DNA from: Nonomuraea purpurea
Lineage (GTDB): Bacteria; Actinomycetota; Actinomycetes; Streptosporangiales; Streptosporangiaceae
Length of the DNA: 64,000 bases
Direction of reading: 5' to 3'
Assembly: GCF_042650645.1 (NCBI RefSeq)
Contig: NZ_JBHSBI010000002.1
Span: 434,001-498,000, forward strand
Positions within the stretch are counted from its first letter, which is position 1. Every line of letters begins with the position of its first letter. This document shows, piece after piece, positions 9,169 to 17,555 of this stretch. A model generated the notes under the pieces. The model searched no databases and was not told where the DNA came from. It saw nothing but the letters and a program-made list of their open reading frames with translations. Position numbers and translations under genes: made by a program.

Positions 9169-10209
9169 GTGTGGCCTTTCGAATGGTCCATCGTCATGCT
9201 GGATGGCGTGGTTACTTCTGCGCACTCCTTCAGTAGGCGACCGCTCCACATCCCTCCGCTGCCGTGTCCGTTCCCCGACGAGATCAACGTGCATGCCACG
9301 GAGGTCGACGCGGAGAGCCACGCATGGCTGGCCGCCTCAACAATGCTCAACGGCGCCGAGACGATCGAGCACTTCCGGCGCTCAAAGATCGGCCTGCTCG
9401 CGGCACGGACCAATCCCACCGTGCCGCGCGACAGCCTCCGGCTGATCAACGACTGGTACAACTGGCTCTTCGCGTTCGACGACGCGTTCTGCGAGGGCGA
9501 GCTGATGGGACACCGGGCCTCTGCTCTGGCCCGCGCCCTGCCGCCGCTCCTCGAGATCCTCGACGGCCGCAGAGTGCCGGACGACGACGACCCCTTCGGC
9601 CTGGCCCTCAACGAACTCCTCCACCGGATCTCGGAAGCCGCCACTCCCGCGCAGGTGGACAGGTGGCGGACCACGGTGAAGGAGTACCTGTTCGCCCAGA
9701 TCTGGGAGGCCGCCAACAGGGAGGCGGACCTCATCCCCACCCCTGAGGACTACGTCCTGATGCGGCGCATCACCGGAGCCACCTACACGTGCTTCGCGCT
9801 CATCGACGCGGGCGGAGGCTACCGGCTGGAGGCGGAGGAGTGGCACCATCCCGATGTGCGCACCCTTTCCGACCTGGCGTGCGACCTCATCGGCTGGGAC
9901 AACGACCTGCTCTCCTACGCCAAGGAGCGCAGCAATGACAAAGCCAGGCACAACCTTGTCACGGTGCTGGCCACGCACAAGGCCCTCTCGCTGCAGGACG
10001 CCCTGCGCGAGGTGTCACTGATGCACAACCAGGCGATCGCCGCCTTCCTCGAAAGGCGCGCGGCCGTCGAACACTGGGCCACGCTCCCGGTCAGGAAATA
10101 CATACGGGGCCTCGAACACTGGGTGCGGGGACACATCGCGTTCTCGCTCGCCAGCGCCCGTTACATAGGCGCCTGGCCGCAGGACACCCACTGGCCGCAG
10201 GCGGGCTGA
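9169..10209 (+). CDS. Class I terpene synthase (sesquiterpene/diterpene cyclase type)
   Basis: 346 residues, the usual length for bacterial terpene cyclases. Both metal-binding motifs are present: an Asp-rich FDDAFCE (D104, D105, E109) and an NSE triad NDLLSYAKE (N245, S249, E253). The C-terminal ARY lies where the conserved Arg-Tyr pair sits. It should ionise a prenyl diphosphate with Mg2+ and cyclise it; the product cannot be predicted. No prenyltransferase, P450 or methyltransferase is adjacent, so it is a lone cyclase. The GTG at 9169 has no good Shine-Dalgarno sequence; ATG 9196 would shorten it by nine residues. It ends 1 bp before the convergent STAND gene. Confidence 0.9.
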   Translation: MWPFEWSIVMLDGVVTSAHSFSRRPLHIPPLPCPFPDEINVHATEVDAESHAWLAASTMLNGAETIEHFRRSKIGLLAARTNPTVPRDSLRLINDWYNWLFAFDDAFCEGELMGHRASALARALPPLLEILDGRRVPDDDDPFGLALNELLHRISEAATPAQVDRWRTTVKEYLFAQIWEAANREADLIPTPEDYVLMRRITGATYTCFALIDAGGGYRLEAEEWHHPDVRTLSDLACDLIGWDNDLLSYAKERSNDKARHNLVTVLATHKALSLQDALREVSLMHNQAIAAFLERRAAVEHWATLPVRKYIRGLEHWVRGHIAFSLASARYIGAWPQDTHWPQAG

Positions 10210-10210
10210 G

Positions 10211-12322
10211 TCAGCTCTCGTCAGGGGCGTCCGAGTCGCTATCCAGCGCGAGCTCGGACGCCTCGTCGAGATCGAGCTGATGCCCGTCCTCGAACGCGTT
10301 CTTGTAAGCCAGCTCGCCCATGCGCCGCGCGCAGTCGCGCACGCACGCGTTGTGGTCCTCGGTCAGGAACGGCGCGCCCATCTGCGGCAGGCCGGCAGCG
10401 CGCCAGTTCTGGTGCAGCGCGCCGAGCAGCCGGGCCGCCAGCGGCAACCGGTCGAGTGTCACGAAGATCCGCGCCAGCGTCTCCAGCACCAGCAGGGTGC
10501 CCAGCGTGTCGTGGAAGTGGCGCTTGATCCGCAGGCCCTCCCTGGCGCTCTGCAGCGCCTCGTCGGGGCGTCCCGTCGCCAGCTTGGTCAGCGACATCGC
10601 CCACTGCGCGTACGAGCTGACCCACAGCTCCCCGCGCTCCCTGCACACCTGCAGGCAGTCCTGAAGCAGCGACTCGGCCTCGAAGAGCTCGCCCTGCGCC
10701 GACAGCACCAGCGACAACTCGACGATCGCGGGCAGCAGGCCGGGGTTGAGCTCCTTGTTGTCGGTGTTGAACTCGATCGCCACGCCCAGCAGCGCGCTGG
10801 CCTTCTGCATGTCGTCCTGGAGCAGCGCCGCCGTGCCCTGCATCTTGGAGGCCAGGATCACCGCCCGGGAGTCGCCGACCTTGATCGCCTCGTTGCTGCA
10901 GGTCTCGGCCGTGACCTGGGCTCCCGCGCTGTCACCCTGGGCGCTGCGCACGTACGAGAGCACCCACAGGGCCTTGCAGCGCTCCTTGCTCAGAGCGGGA
11001 TTGGCCTCCAGCGCCCGCTCCAGGTACAGCCGTCCCTCGCGGACGAACCCGCAGCAGATCCACATGAACCACAACGACGACAGCAGGGTCAGCGCCAGCA
11101 CTTCCTTGCCCGGCGACCTGAGCGCGTAGTCCAGCGCCACCCGCACGTTGTCGTGCTCCTGCCGCATGCGGACGAACCAGTAGATCTGGCGCGGCCCTGA
11201 CCAGGCGTCCTCGCTGCGCTGGGCCAGGCTCAGGTAGTACTCCAGGTGCCGCTGGCGCATCTGCTCGGTCTGCCCGAGCTTGTCCAGCCACTCCTCGCCG
11301 TACTCCGCGAGGGTGTCGATCAGCTTGTAGCGGACGCCGGCGTGGTCGCTCCTGATCAGCAGGATCGACTTCTCGACCAGCCCGGTGACCAGGTCGGTGA
11401 TGTCTTCGGACGGCAGTCGCCCGTCCGAGCAGACGAACCTGGCCGCGTCCAGTTCGAAGTCTTTGGCGAACACCGACAGCCGCGCCCACAGCAGCCTCTC
11501 CGCGGGATCGCACAGCTCGTGGCTCCAGCCGATGGCCGCGCGCAGCGTCTGGTGGCGCGGCAGCGCGGTGCGGCTGGCGCCGGCCAGCAGGCTGAACCGG
11601 TCGGCCAGCAGGCCCAGGATCTGCTCCACCGACAGGGCGCGCAGCCGCACCGCCGCCAGTTCGATCGCCAGTGGGATGCCGTCGAGCCTGCGGCAGAGCT
11701 CGGCGACGGGGCCGATGTTGGTCTCGTCGAGCACGAAATCGGGCACGCTGGCCCCCGCCCTGGCCGCGAACAGCTGGACGGACTCGTTGGTGAACAGGCT
11801 CTCGGCCGGGTCGTCGCCCGGCACCTGCAGCGGCGGCACCGGCATCACGTGCTCGTACGGCAGTTGCAGCGACTGCCGCGAGGTGGCCAGCACCTTCAGG
11901 TTGGGCGCGGCCTCCAGCAGCTCGTGCACCAGCTCGGCGCAGCCCTGCACCAGGTGCTCGCAGGTGTCGATGATGAGCAGCATGTCGCGCTCGCCCACCC
12001 ACTCCGACAGCGACTCCGACTCCGTGCGCGAGGACTGGTCGGCGATGCCGAGCGCCGAGGAGATGGTGTGTTTGACCATGCCCGCGTCCTGTAAGCGGGC
12101 CAGATCGGCGAACCAGACGCCGTCGGGATAGTGGGAGCGCACCTGGTGCGCCAGTCGCAGCACGGTGCGCGACTTGCCCACGCCGCCGATGCCGGTGACG
12201 GTCACCAGACGCGACTCGCTCAGGTGCCGTTTCAGGTTGGACAGGAGCCGTGTCCGGCCGACGAAGCTGGTGAGCTCTGTCGGTAGATTGCCTTCTCTCC
12301 ACCGGCCTGACGGAGTGGCCAT
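10211..12322 (-). CDS. AfsR/LuxR-type STAND ATPase with TPR-like C-terminus, no HTH seen
   Basis: 703 residues from ATG 12322, which has GAGG about 7 nt upstream; the longer open frame is not coding-like. Domains: an NTPase with FVGR (20-23), Walker A GIGGVGKS (44-51), Walker B around LLIIDTCEHL (D119) and the GIPLAIELAA sensor segment, a winged-helix region, then TPR-like helices to an acidic Asp/Ser tail. Family relatives usually carry an N-terminal BTAD or C-terminal LuxR DNA-binding domain. Neither is present here, so it may act through a partner. It is convergent with the terpene synthase and divergent from a small acidic protein. Confidence 0.8.
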   Translation of the reverse strand: MATPSGRWREGNLPTELTSFVGRTRLLSNLKRHLSESRLVTVTGIGGVGKSRTVLRLAHQVRSHYPDGVWFADLARLQDAGMVKHTISSALGIADQSSRTESESLSEWVGERDMLLIIDTCEHLVQGCAELVHELLEAAPNLKVLATSRQSLQLPYEHVMPVPPLQVPGDDPAESLFTNESVQLFAARAGASVPDFVLDETNIGPVAELCRRLDGIPLAIELAAVRLRALSVEQILGLLADRFSLLAGASRTALPRHQTLRAAIGWSHELCDPAERLLWARLSVFAKDFELDAARFVCSDGRLPSEDITDLVTGLVEKSILLIRSDHAGVRYKLIDTLAEYGEEWLDKLGQTEQMRQRHLEYYLSLAQRSEDAWSGPRQIYWFVRMRQEHDNVRVALDYALRSPGKEVLALTLLSSLWFMWICCGFVREGRLYLERALEANPALSKERCKALWVLSYVRSAQGDSAGAQVTAETCSNEAIKVGDSRAVILASKMQGTAALLQDDMQKASALLGVAIEFNTDNKELNPGLLPAIVELSLVLSAQGELFEAESLLQDCLQVCRERGELWVSSYAQWAMSLTKLATGRPDEALQSAREGLRIKRHFHDTLGTLLVLETLARIFVTLDRLPLAARLLGALHQNWRAAGLPQMGAPFLTEDHNACVRDCARRMGELAYKNAFEDGHQLDLDEASELALDSDSDAPDES

Positions 12323-12434
12323 GGGCAGCCTCACGGGGGATGGGCGACACCTGCCTTCGCATCGTACCGCCGTGTTCCCGGCCTGTCCGTGGAGCTGAGG
12401 AGACGCCGGGTACGGATTTGTCCCTCCGGATAGC

Positions 12435-12563
12435 ATGTCTATCGTGGAAGATTTTCTACCTGAGCAGACCGCCGACGACACCGACCTGGGGTGGGGCGAC
12501 TGGCGCGACGAACGCGACCAGGACGCCTTCCTCCTCGACAACCGGCCCCCGCACTGGGGCTGA
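12435..12563 (+). CDS. Acidic 42-residue microprotein ending PPHWG
   Basis: An ORF of 42 residues: MSIVEDFLPEQTADD at the start, a Trp- and Asp-rich middle (TDLGWGDWRDERDQ) and the C-terminus LLDNRPPHWG. Codon use is actinobacterial, with G/C in nearly all third positions. It lies divergently 112 bp from the STAND ATPase and upstream of the GntR gene. From memory, similar small acidic actinobacterial proteins end in PPHxG, but I cannot verify this here. The Shine-Dalgarno sequence is weak (GGA). Function unknown. Confidence 0.5.
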   Translation: MSIVEDFLPEQTADDTDLGWGDWRDERDQDAFLLDNRPPHWG

Positions 12564-12588
12564 GCGTCGCCCCTGTGACGGTTAAAAA

Positions 12589-12653
12589 GGTTAAACCAAT
12601 CGTTGACATGCCTGTTTCCAGCCCTTAACGTCTGTCACATTGGTTCAACCAAT
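12589..12653 (+). promoter_or_regulatory. Promoter flanked by two GGTTNAACC operators (GntR autoregulation)
   Basis: A sigma-A-like promoter: -35 TTGACA at 12603-12608, 17-bp spacer, -10 TAACGT at 12626-12631. A perfect odd palindrome ATTGGTTCAACCAAT sits at 12639-12653 on the expected transcription start. A second copy of the core, GGTTAAACC with the same AAT flank, is at 12589-12597, just upstream of the -35. This arrangement fits repression by the adjacent GntR protein. The sites are seen directly; binding is inferred. Confidence 0.65.
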
Positions 12654-12674
12654 TGCCGTTGAGGAGGTGTCGCG

Positions 12675-13373
12675 ATGGGTGTGGACCTCTCCTACCTCGC
12701 GCAGAGGCTGGCCGCGGAGGCGATTCCCGAGCCGGGTACGGGCCGGTTGCGGCTGCCGACCGAGCGGGAGCTCGTCGAGTCGCTCGACATCAGCCGCGGC
12801 ACGTTGCGCGAGCAACTGTCCATGCTGGAGATGCTCGGCTTCGTCGACCGCACCCAGGGGCGCGGCTCCTATCTCCAGGTGCCCGACGCCACCTTCCTGC
12901 GGCTGTACTTCGAGCTGTCCCGCGAACTCGGCCACCTCGACACGATCCAGTTCCGCACCGCGCGGGAGATGCTGGAGCTGTCGGTCGCCGAGGCGGCGGC
13001 GCGGCGGGCCACCGCCGACGACGTCGACGATCTGCGCCGGCTGGTCGATGAGATGGTGCAGGCCAGCGCGCAGGGTGACGACCAGCGGGCGGCCGAGGCG
13101 GACATGGAGTTCCACCGCCGGCTGTTCGCCATCGTCGACAACCCGATCTTCACCAACCTGCACGACGGGCTGAGCCACGCGCTGCGCAGCGAGATCGCCG
13201 AACGCCGCCGGCTGGCAATCGAGCGTTCGGGCCTCGCACCCGGTCAGAGCCGGGCATTGGACACCGTGCACTACGGCATCGTGGAGGCGATCGGCGAGCG
13301 TGACGCCGAAGGCGCGCGTGCCGCGATGAGCCGGCACTTCTCGGTCTGGTCCTCGCTGGTCGCCCGACCGTAG
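12675..13373 (+). CDS. GntR/FadR-family transcriptional regulator (FCD domain)
   Basis: 232 residues. The N-terminal winged helix includes RLPTERELVESLDISRGTLR and EQLSMLEMLGFV, the standard GntR DNA-binding segment. The C-terminal part (ADMEFHRRLFAIVDNP and a later Met-Ser-Arg-His) matches an FCD ligand/metal-binding domain, as in regulators that sense acids or sugar acids. A strong GAGGAGG lies 7 nt before ATG. It is the first gene of a probable catabolic operon and most likely represses it through the two GGTTNAACC sites upstream. Confidence 0.9.
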   Translation: MGVDLSYLAQRLAAEAIPEPGTGRLRLPTERELVESLDISRGTLREQLSMLEMLGFVDRTQGRGSYLQVPDATFLRLYFELSRELGHLDTIQFRTAREMLELSVAEAAARRATADDVDDLRRLVDEMVQASAQGDDQRAAEADMEFHRRLFAIVDNPIFTNLHDGLSHALRSEIAERRRLAIERSGLAPGQSRALDTVHYGIVEAIGERDAEGARAAMSRHFSVWSSLVARP

Positions 13374-13461
13374 CGCGGCCCGTCCTCTGGGCGTCTCCGT
13401 ACGGCCCCCACGTTCGGCCCGCTTCGCCGGTCGAACAGCCCCAAAACCACTAAGGACAGTA

Positions 13462-14364
13462 ATGGGCGATATATCCGTCATATTTGTCGGGACCGGAGCC
13501 ATCGGCCTGCCGATGGCCGGCCGGCTCACCGCCGCGGGCGTCGCGACCCTCGGCGTCGACCCGCTGCCCGCCGCCGTCGAGCGCGGCGCGCAGGCGGGCC
13601 TGCGGGTCGTCCCCAGCCTGTCCGCGGCCATGGAGCAGGCGCCCGGCGTTCCGTACGTCGTCGTCATGGTCGCCACGCCCGACCAACTCGCCACGCTGGT
13701 CACCGAGGCGCTGACCGGGCATGTGGCCGGGCAGCGCTGGATCGTCATGAGCACCGTCGGCCCCGACGCGGTCCGCGAGCAGGGCGCCCGGCTGGCCGAG
13801 GCCGGCGCGATCGTCCTGGACGTCCCCGTCACCGGCGGCGTGGCCAGGGCCCGCACCGGCGAACTGACCCTGTTCGCCGCGGGACCCGCCGCCGACGTCG
13901 AGGCAGCCAGGCCCGTCCTGGAGCGCTTCGGCGCCGTCCGCACGGTCGGTGAACGGCTGGGCGACGGGCAGGCCATCAAGGTCGTCAACCAGCACCTGTG
14001 CTCGGTCCACATCGTCGCCGCCGCCGAGGCGCTCGCCCTGGCCGAACGGCTCGGGCTGGACAAGGGCGCGGTGCTGGCGCTGGTGGAGCAGGGCGCCGCG
14101 GGCTCGTGGATGCTCTCCGACCGAGGCCCCCGCATGCTGCTGGGCACCGACGTGGAGGTGACCAGCAGCATCGGGATCTTCGTCAAGGACTCGGGGCTGG
14201 TCGCCGAGGCCGCCCGCGCCTCCGGGGCCGACACCCCGCTGCTCGACGCCGCCCGCGAGCGCTACCTCAGAGCCGCCGACGCCGGGCTGAGCGGGCGCGA
14301 CGACTCCCGCGTCATCGACACCTACCTAGAACGTTCCACATTGCCCCAAGGAGAGCGTCCATGA
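13462..14364 (+). CDS. NAD(P)-dependent beta-hydroxyacid dehydrogenase (HIBADH family)
   Basis: 300 residues. Rossmann motif FVGTGAIGLPMAGRL near residues 8-22, the substrate loop DVPVTGGVARA (120-130; DxPVSGG in the family) and the catalytic Lys in GQAIKVVNQ (K173). The family includes 3-hydroxyisobutyrate, tartronate semialdehyde, threonate and sulfolactaldehyde reductases/dehydrogenases, so the substrate cannot be fixed. A Shine-Dalgarno AAGGA precedes ATG. Its stop overlaps the next start (ATGA), which points to coupled translation with the transporter. Confidence 0.85.
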   Translation: MGDISVIFVGTGAIGLPMAGRLTAAGVATLGVDPLPAAVERGAQAGLRVVPSLSAAMEQAPGVPYVVVMVATPDQLATLVTEALTGHVAGQRWIVMSTVGPDAVREQGARLAEAGAIVLDVPVTGGVARARTGELTLFAAGPAADVEAARPVLERFGAVRTVGERLGDGQAIKVVNQHLCSVHIVAAAEALALAERLGLDKGAVLALVEQGAAGSWMLSDRGPRMLLGTDVEVTSSIGIFVKDSGLVAEAARASGADTPLLDAARERYLRAADAGLSGRDDSRVIDTYLERSTLPQGERP

Positions 14365-15674
14365 CTGCCGCCGCCGCGCGTCGGGACAACCCCGCGAAAG
14401 TCTCCTTCGCCTCGATGGTGGGCACCGCCGTCGAGAGCTACGACTTCTTCATCTACGGCACCGCCTCCGCCGCCTACTTCGGCGCCGTCTTCTTCCACAC
14501 CGGCGACGCCCTCGTCGGCGTGCTGGCCTCGTTCGCGACCCTCGCCGTCGGCTTCCTCTTCAGGCCGCTGGGCGGCTATCTGGCCGGCCACTACGGCGAC
14601 CGGCTGGGACGCAAGAAGGTCCTGATGTGGTCGCTGACCGTGATGGGCGTCGCGACCGTCCTGGTCGGCGTGCTGCCCACATACGAGGACGCCGGCGTGA
14701 TCGCCCCCGTGCTGCTGATCCTGCTGCGGATCGTGCAGGGCATCGGGTTCGGCGCCGAGTGGGGCGGCGCGGTGCTCATGGCCGTCGAACACGCGCCGGA
14801 ACGCCGCCGTGGCTTCTTCGGCGCGGTGCCGCAGATCGGCATCCCGGCCGGGCTGCTGCTCGCCAATGGAGCGTTCCTTTTGTCGGAGGCGATGTTCGAG
14901 GGCGACTGGGTCTGGCGGGCGCCGTTCCTGGCCTCGGTGGTCATGGTCGCGGCCGGCATGTTCATCCGGATGCGGATCGCCGAGTCGCCCGAGTTCACGG
15001 AGATGAAGTCCGGCAACGAGATCCTCAAGACCCCGGCGCTCGAAGTGATGCGCCGTGACTGGCGGATCATCGTCCGCATCATCGCGCTGCGGCTGGCCGA
15101 GACCGGCGGCTACTACGTCACCACCAGCTTCCTGCTGAGCTACGTCGTCCTCGCCTCGCTGACCGACAAGGAGAACGTGCTCATCGGCACCATGGTCGGC
15201 TCCGCGCTCGGCCTGGTCAGTCACCTGGCCTTCGGGGCGCTGTCCGACCGCATCGGGCGCAAACCGGTGTTCCTCATCGGCTCGATCTTCACGATCGTGT
15301 TCGGGGTGCCGATGTTCCTGCTGGTCAACACCGGGGCGGGCATCGCCGTCGTGGTCGCCGTCGCGCTCGGGCTGCTCTTCAGCCACGACCCGATCTTCGC
15401 CGTGGAATCCTCGTGGTTCTCCGAGCAGTTCTCGCGCGAGGTGCGCTCGTCGGGCATCTCGCTGGGCTACAACGGGGCCTCGGTCGTCGCCGGCCTGCTG
15501 CCGTTCGTGGCCACCGCCCTGTATGGAGTCATGGGCTGGGTTGGCCCCGCCCTGCTGTTCATGGCGCTCGGCGTGATCTCGACGGTGGCCGCCTCATTCG
15601 TGCCCGAGACCGCGCCGGCCCGTCTCGCCTCCCCAACACCGCCTGTCGTCGCCGGACTGAAGGAAGGGATCTGA
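14361..15674 (+). CDS. MHS-family MFS transporter (proton symporter)
   Basis: 437 residues with about 12 membrane segments. The N-terminal ESYDFFIYGTASA and the loop-2 motif GDRLGRKK are typical of the metabolite:H+ symporter subfamily (relatives of the shikimate, proline/betaine and alpha-ketoglutarate carriers). A second GxxSDRIGRKP motif lies in the C-terminal half. ATG 14361 overlaps the preceding stop and has AAGGAGAG just upstream. In this operon it probably imports the substrate, a small carboxylate or sugar acid by family precedent. Confidence 0.88.
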   Translation: MTAAAARRDNPAKVSFASMVGTAVESYDFFIYGTASAAYFGAVFFHTGDALVGVLASFATLAVGFLFRPLGGYLAGHYGDRLGRKKVLMWSLTVMGVATVLVGVLPTYEDAGVIAPVLLILLRIVQGIGFGAEWGGAVLMAVEHAPERRRGFFGAVPQIGIPAGLLLANGAFLLSEAMFEGDWVWRAPFLASVVMVAAGMFIRMRIAESPEFTEMKSGNEILKTPALEVMRRDWRIIVRIIALRLAETGGYYVTTSFLLSYVVLASLTDKENVLIGTMVGSALGLVSHLAFGALSDRIGRKPVFLIGSIFTIVFGVPMFLLVNTGAGIAVVVAVALGLLFSHDPIFAVESSWFSEQFSREVRSSGISLGYNGASVVAGLLPFVATALYGVMGWVGPALLFMALGVISTVAASFVPETAPARLASPTPPVVAGLKEGI

Positions 15675-16547
15675 GTGACCGTCCTGCACGAACGTCGGCC
15701 CCCCGCCGACCCCGCCACCCGCGCCGCGGCCGTCCGCGCGGCGGCCCGCCGCATGCGCCTGCACGTGCTCAACATGGGAGAGGTGCAGGGCCAGGGGTAC
15801 GTCGGCCAGGCGCTCGGCGTGGCCGACATGCTCGCCGTCGCCTACGTCGACCAGCTCCGCCTGCGCCCGGATGACGAGCACTGGCCGGAGCGCGACCGCT
15901 TCCTGCTCTCCACCGGCCACTACGCCATCGCGCTCTACGCCGCGCTGGCCGAGGCCGGCACCATCCCCGTCGAAGAGCTCGAAACCTACGGCTCCGACGG
16001 CTCCCGGCTGCCGATGTCCGGCATGGCCTCCTACACGCCCGGCATGGAGATCTCCGGCGGCTCGCTGGGCCACGGCCTCACCGTGGCCGTCGGCATGGCG
16101 CTGGGCCTGCGGCACCAGGGCTCGGACGCGCGGGTGTTCACGTTCCTGTCCGACGGCGAGCTCGACGAGGGCTCGACCTGGGAGTCCGCCATGGGCGCGG
16201 CCCACCACCGGCTCGGGCACCTGACGGCCATGGTCGACATGAACGCGCTGCAGGCCGACGGGAAGACCGACACCGTCATGCGCATCGAGCCGGCCGAAGA
16301 CAAGTGGGCCGCCGCGGGCTGGTTCACCCAGCGGGTGGACGGCAACGACGTCGAGGCCCTGCTGGCGGCCTTCGACGCCGCGGCCGAGCAGGCCGCTCCG
16401 GCCGGACGGCCGTCCGTCGTGCTCTGCGACACCAGGATCGGCCGGGGCGTGCCCCTGCTCGAGACGAGAGAGAAGGCGCACTTCATGCGCATCGACCCCG
16501 ACGAATGGGAGCTGTGCCGGCGCCAGCTCGCGGAAGGAGACTCGTGA
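15675..16547 (+). CDS. Split transketolase, N-terminal (thiamine diphosphate-binding) subunit
   Basis: 290 residues. It matches the N-terminal half of transketolase: FLLSTGHYAIALYAAL, GGSLGHGLTVAVGMALG, and the ThDP/Mg2+ motif SDGELDEGSTWE leading to VDMNALQ. Transketolases move two-carbon ketol units between sugar phosphates; split forms need the separate C-terminal subunit, which is encoded next. Start GTG directly follows the transporter stop (TGAGTG), and AAGGAAG lies upstream. Housekeeping transketolase is a single chain, so this copy is probably dedicated to the pathway of this operon. Confidence 0.9.
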   Translation: MTVLHERRPPADPATRAAAVRAAARRMRLHVLNMGEVQGQGYVGQALGVADMLAVAYVDQLRLRPDDEHWPERDRFLLSTGHYAIALYAALAEAGTIPVEELETYGSDGSRLPMSGMASYTPGMEISGGSLGHGLTVAVGMALGLRHQGSDARVFTFLSDGELDEGSTWESAMGAAHHRLGHLTAMVDMNALQADGKTDTVMRIEPAEDKWAAAGWFTQRVDGNDVEALLAAFDAAAEQAAPAGRPSVVLCDTRIGRGVPLLETREKAHFMRIDPDEWELCRRQLAEGDS

Positions 16548-17545
16548 CGACCGTGACGACCACGGCGCCCAAGCGGCTCACCACCTCGGCGATGATCGCC
16601 TCGTTCGCCGACCCCGGCCAGCGCACGGCCTCCGCGCCGTTCGGGCACGCCCTGGCCGCGCTGGCCGAGCGGGACGACCGCGTGGTCGGGCTGACGGCCG
16701 ACCTCGGCAAATACACCGACATGCAGGTGTTCGCCGAGGCCCACCCGGACCGGTTCTTCCAGATGGGAATGGCCGAGCAGTTGCTGTTCGGGGCGGCGGC
16801 CGGCATGGCGGAGGTCGGGCTCGTGCCCTTCGCCTCCACCTACAGCGTCTTCGCCGCCCGCCGGGCCTACGACTTCCTGTGCCTGGACGCCGCCGAGCCC
16901 AACCTCAACGTCAACATCGTCGGCGGCCTGCCCGGCCTGACCACCGGATACGGGCCCAGCCACCAGGCCACCGAGGACATCGCCATCTTCCGCGGGATGC
17001 CGAACCTGACCATCGTCGACCCCTGCGACTCCGTCGACATCGAGCAGGCCGTCCCGCAGCTGGCCGCGCACGACGGCCCCACCTACCTGCGGCTGCTGCG
17101 CGGCAAGGTGCCCACGGTCCTCGACGAGTACGACTACACCTTCCGGCTCGGCAAGGCGTCGGTGCTGCGCGAGGGGCGCGACGTCGTCTTCGTCTCCAGC
17201 GGGCTGATGACGATGCGCGCCCTGCAGGCCGCCGAGAAGCTGGCCGGGCACAACGTGGACGTCGCGGTCGTGCACACCCCGACGATCAAGCCGTTCGACG
17301 CCGAGACCGTCGTGGCGCAGATCGACACCGACCGGCTGGCCGTCACGCTGGAGAACCACACCGTGATCGGCGGCCTGTTCGAGACCGTCGCCTCCGCCGT
17401 GGTCAGGGCCGGGCTCGGGCGACGCGTGCTGCCCGTGGCGCTGCCCGACGAGTTCCTGGCCGCCGGGGCGCTGCCGACGCTGCACGACCGGTATGGGCTG
17501 GCCACCGACCGGGTGGTGGAGAAGGTGCTCGCCGCATTGGGCTAA
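16544..17545 (+). CDS. Split transketolase, C-terminal (pyrimidine-binding) subunit
   Basis: 333 residues from GTG 16544, which overlaps the previous stop (GTGA) and has GGAAGGAGA upstream; the frame is open earlier but that region is inside the other subunit's gene. The catalytic Glu lies in MGMAEQLLFGAAAGMAEVG. PFASTYSVFAARRAYDF and the C-terminal swivelling domain (GLMTMRALQAAEKL and following) complete the standard architecture. It forms the active enzyme with the preceding subunit. Confidence 0.9.
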   Translation: MTTVTTTAPKRLTTSAMIASFADPGQRTASAPFGHALAALAERDDRVVGLTADLGKYTDMQVFAEAHPDRFFQMGMAEQLLFGAAAGMAEVGLVPFASTYSVFAARRAYDFLCLDAAEPNLNVNIVGGLPGLTTGYGPSHQATEDIAIFRGMPNLTIVDPCDSVDIEQAVPQLAAHDGPTYLRLLRGKVPTVLDEYDYTFRLGKASVLREGRDVVFVSSGLMTMRALQAAEKLAGHNVDVAVVHTPTIKPFDAETVVAQIDTDRLAVTLENHTVIGGLFETVASAVVRAGLGRRVLPVALPDEFLAAGALPTLHDRYGLATDRVVEKVLAALG

Positions 17546-17555
17546 AAGTGGTGAC

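Noticed and set aside
9169..12322. Terpene biosynthetic gene cluster
   Set aside because: No prenyltransferase, P450 or methyltransferase adjoins the cyclase; neighbours are an ankyrin remnant and a STAND protein.
13462..17545. Definite sulfoquinovose or apiose degradation operon
   Set aside because: Only the transketolase subunits and dehydrogenase class agree; isomerases and other marker enzymes are absent, so no pathway name was given.
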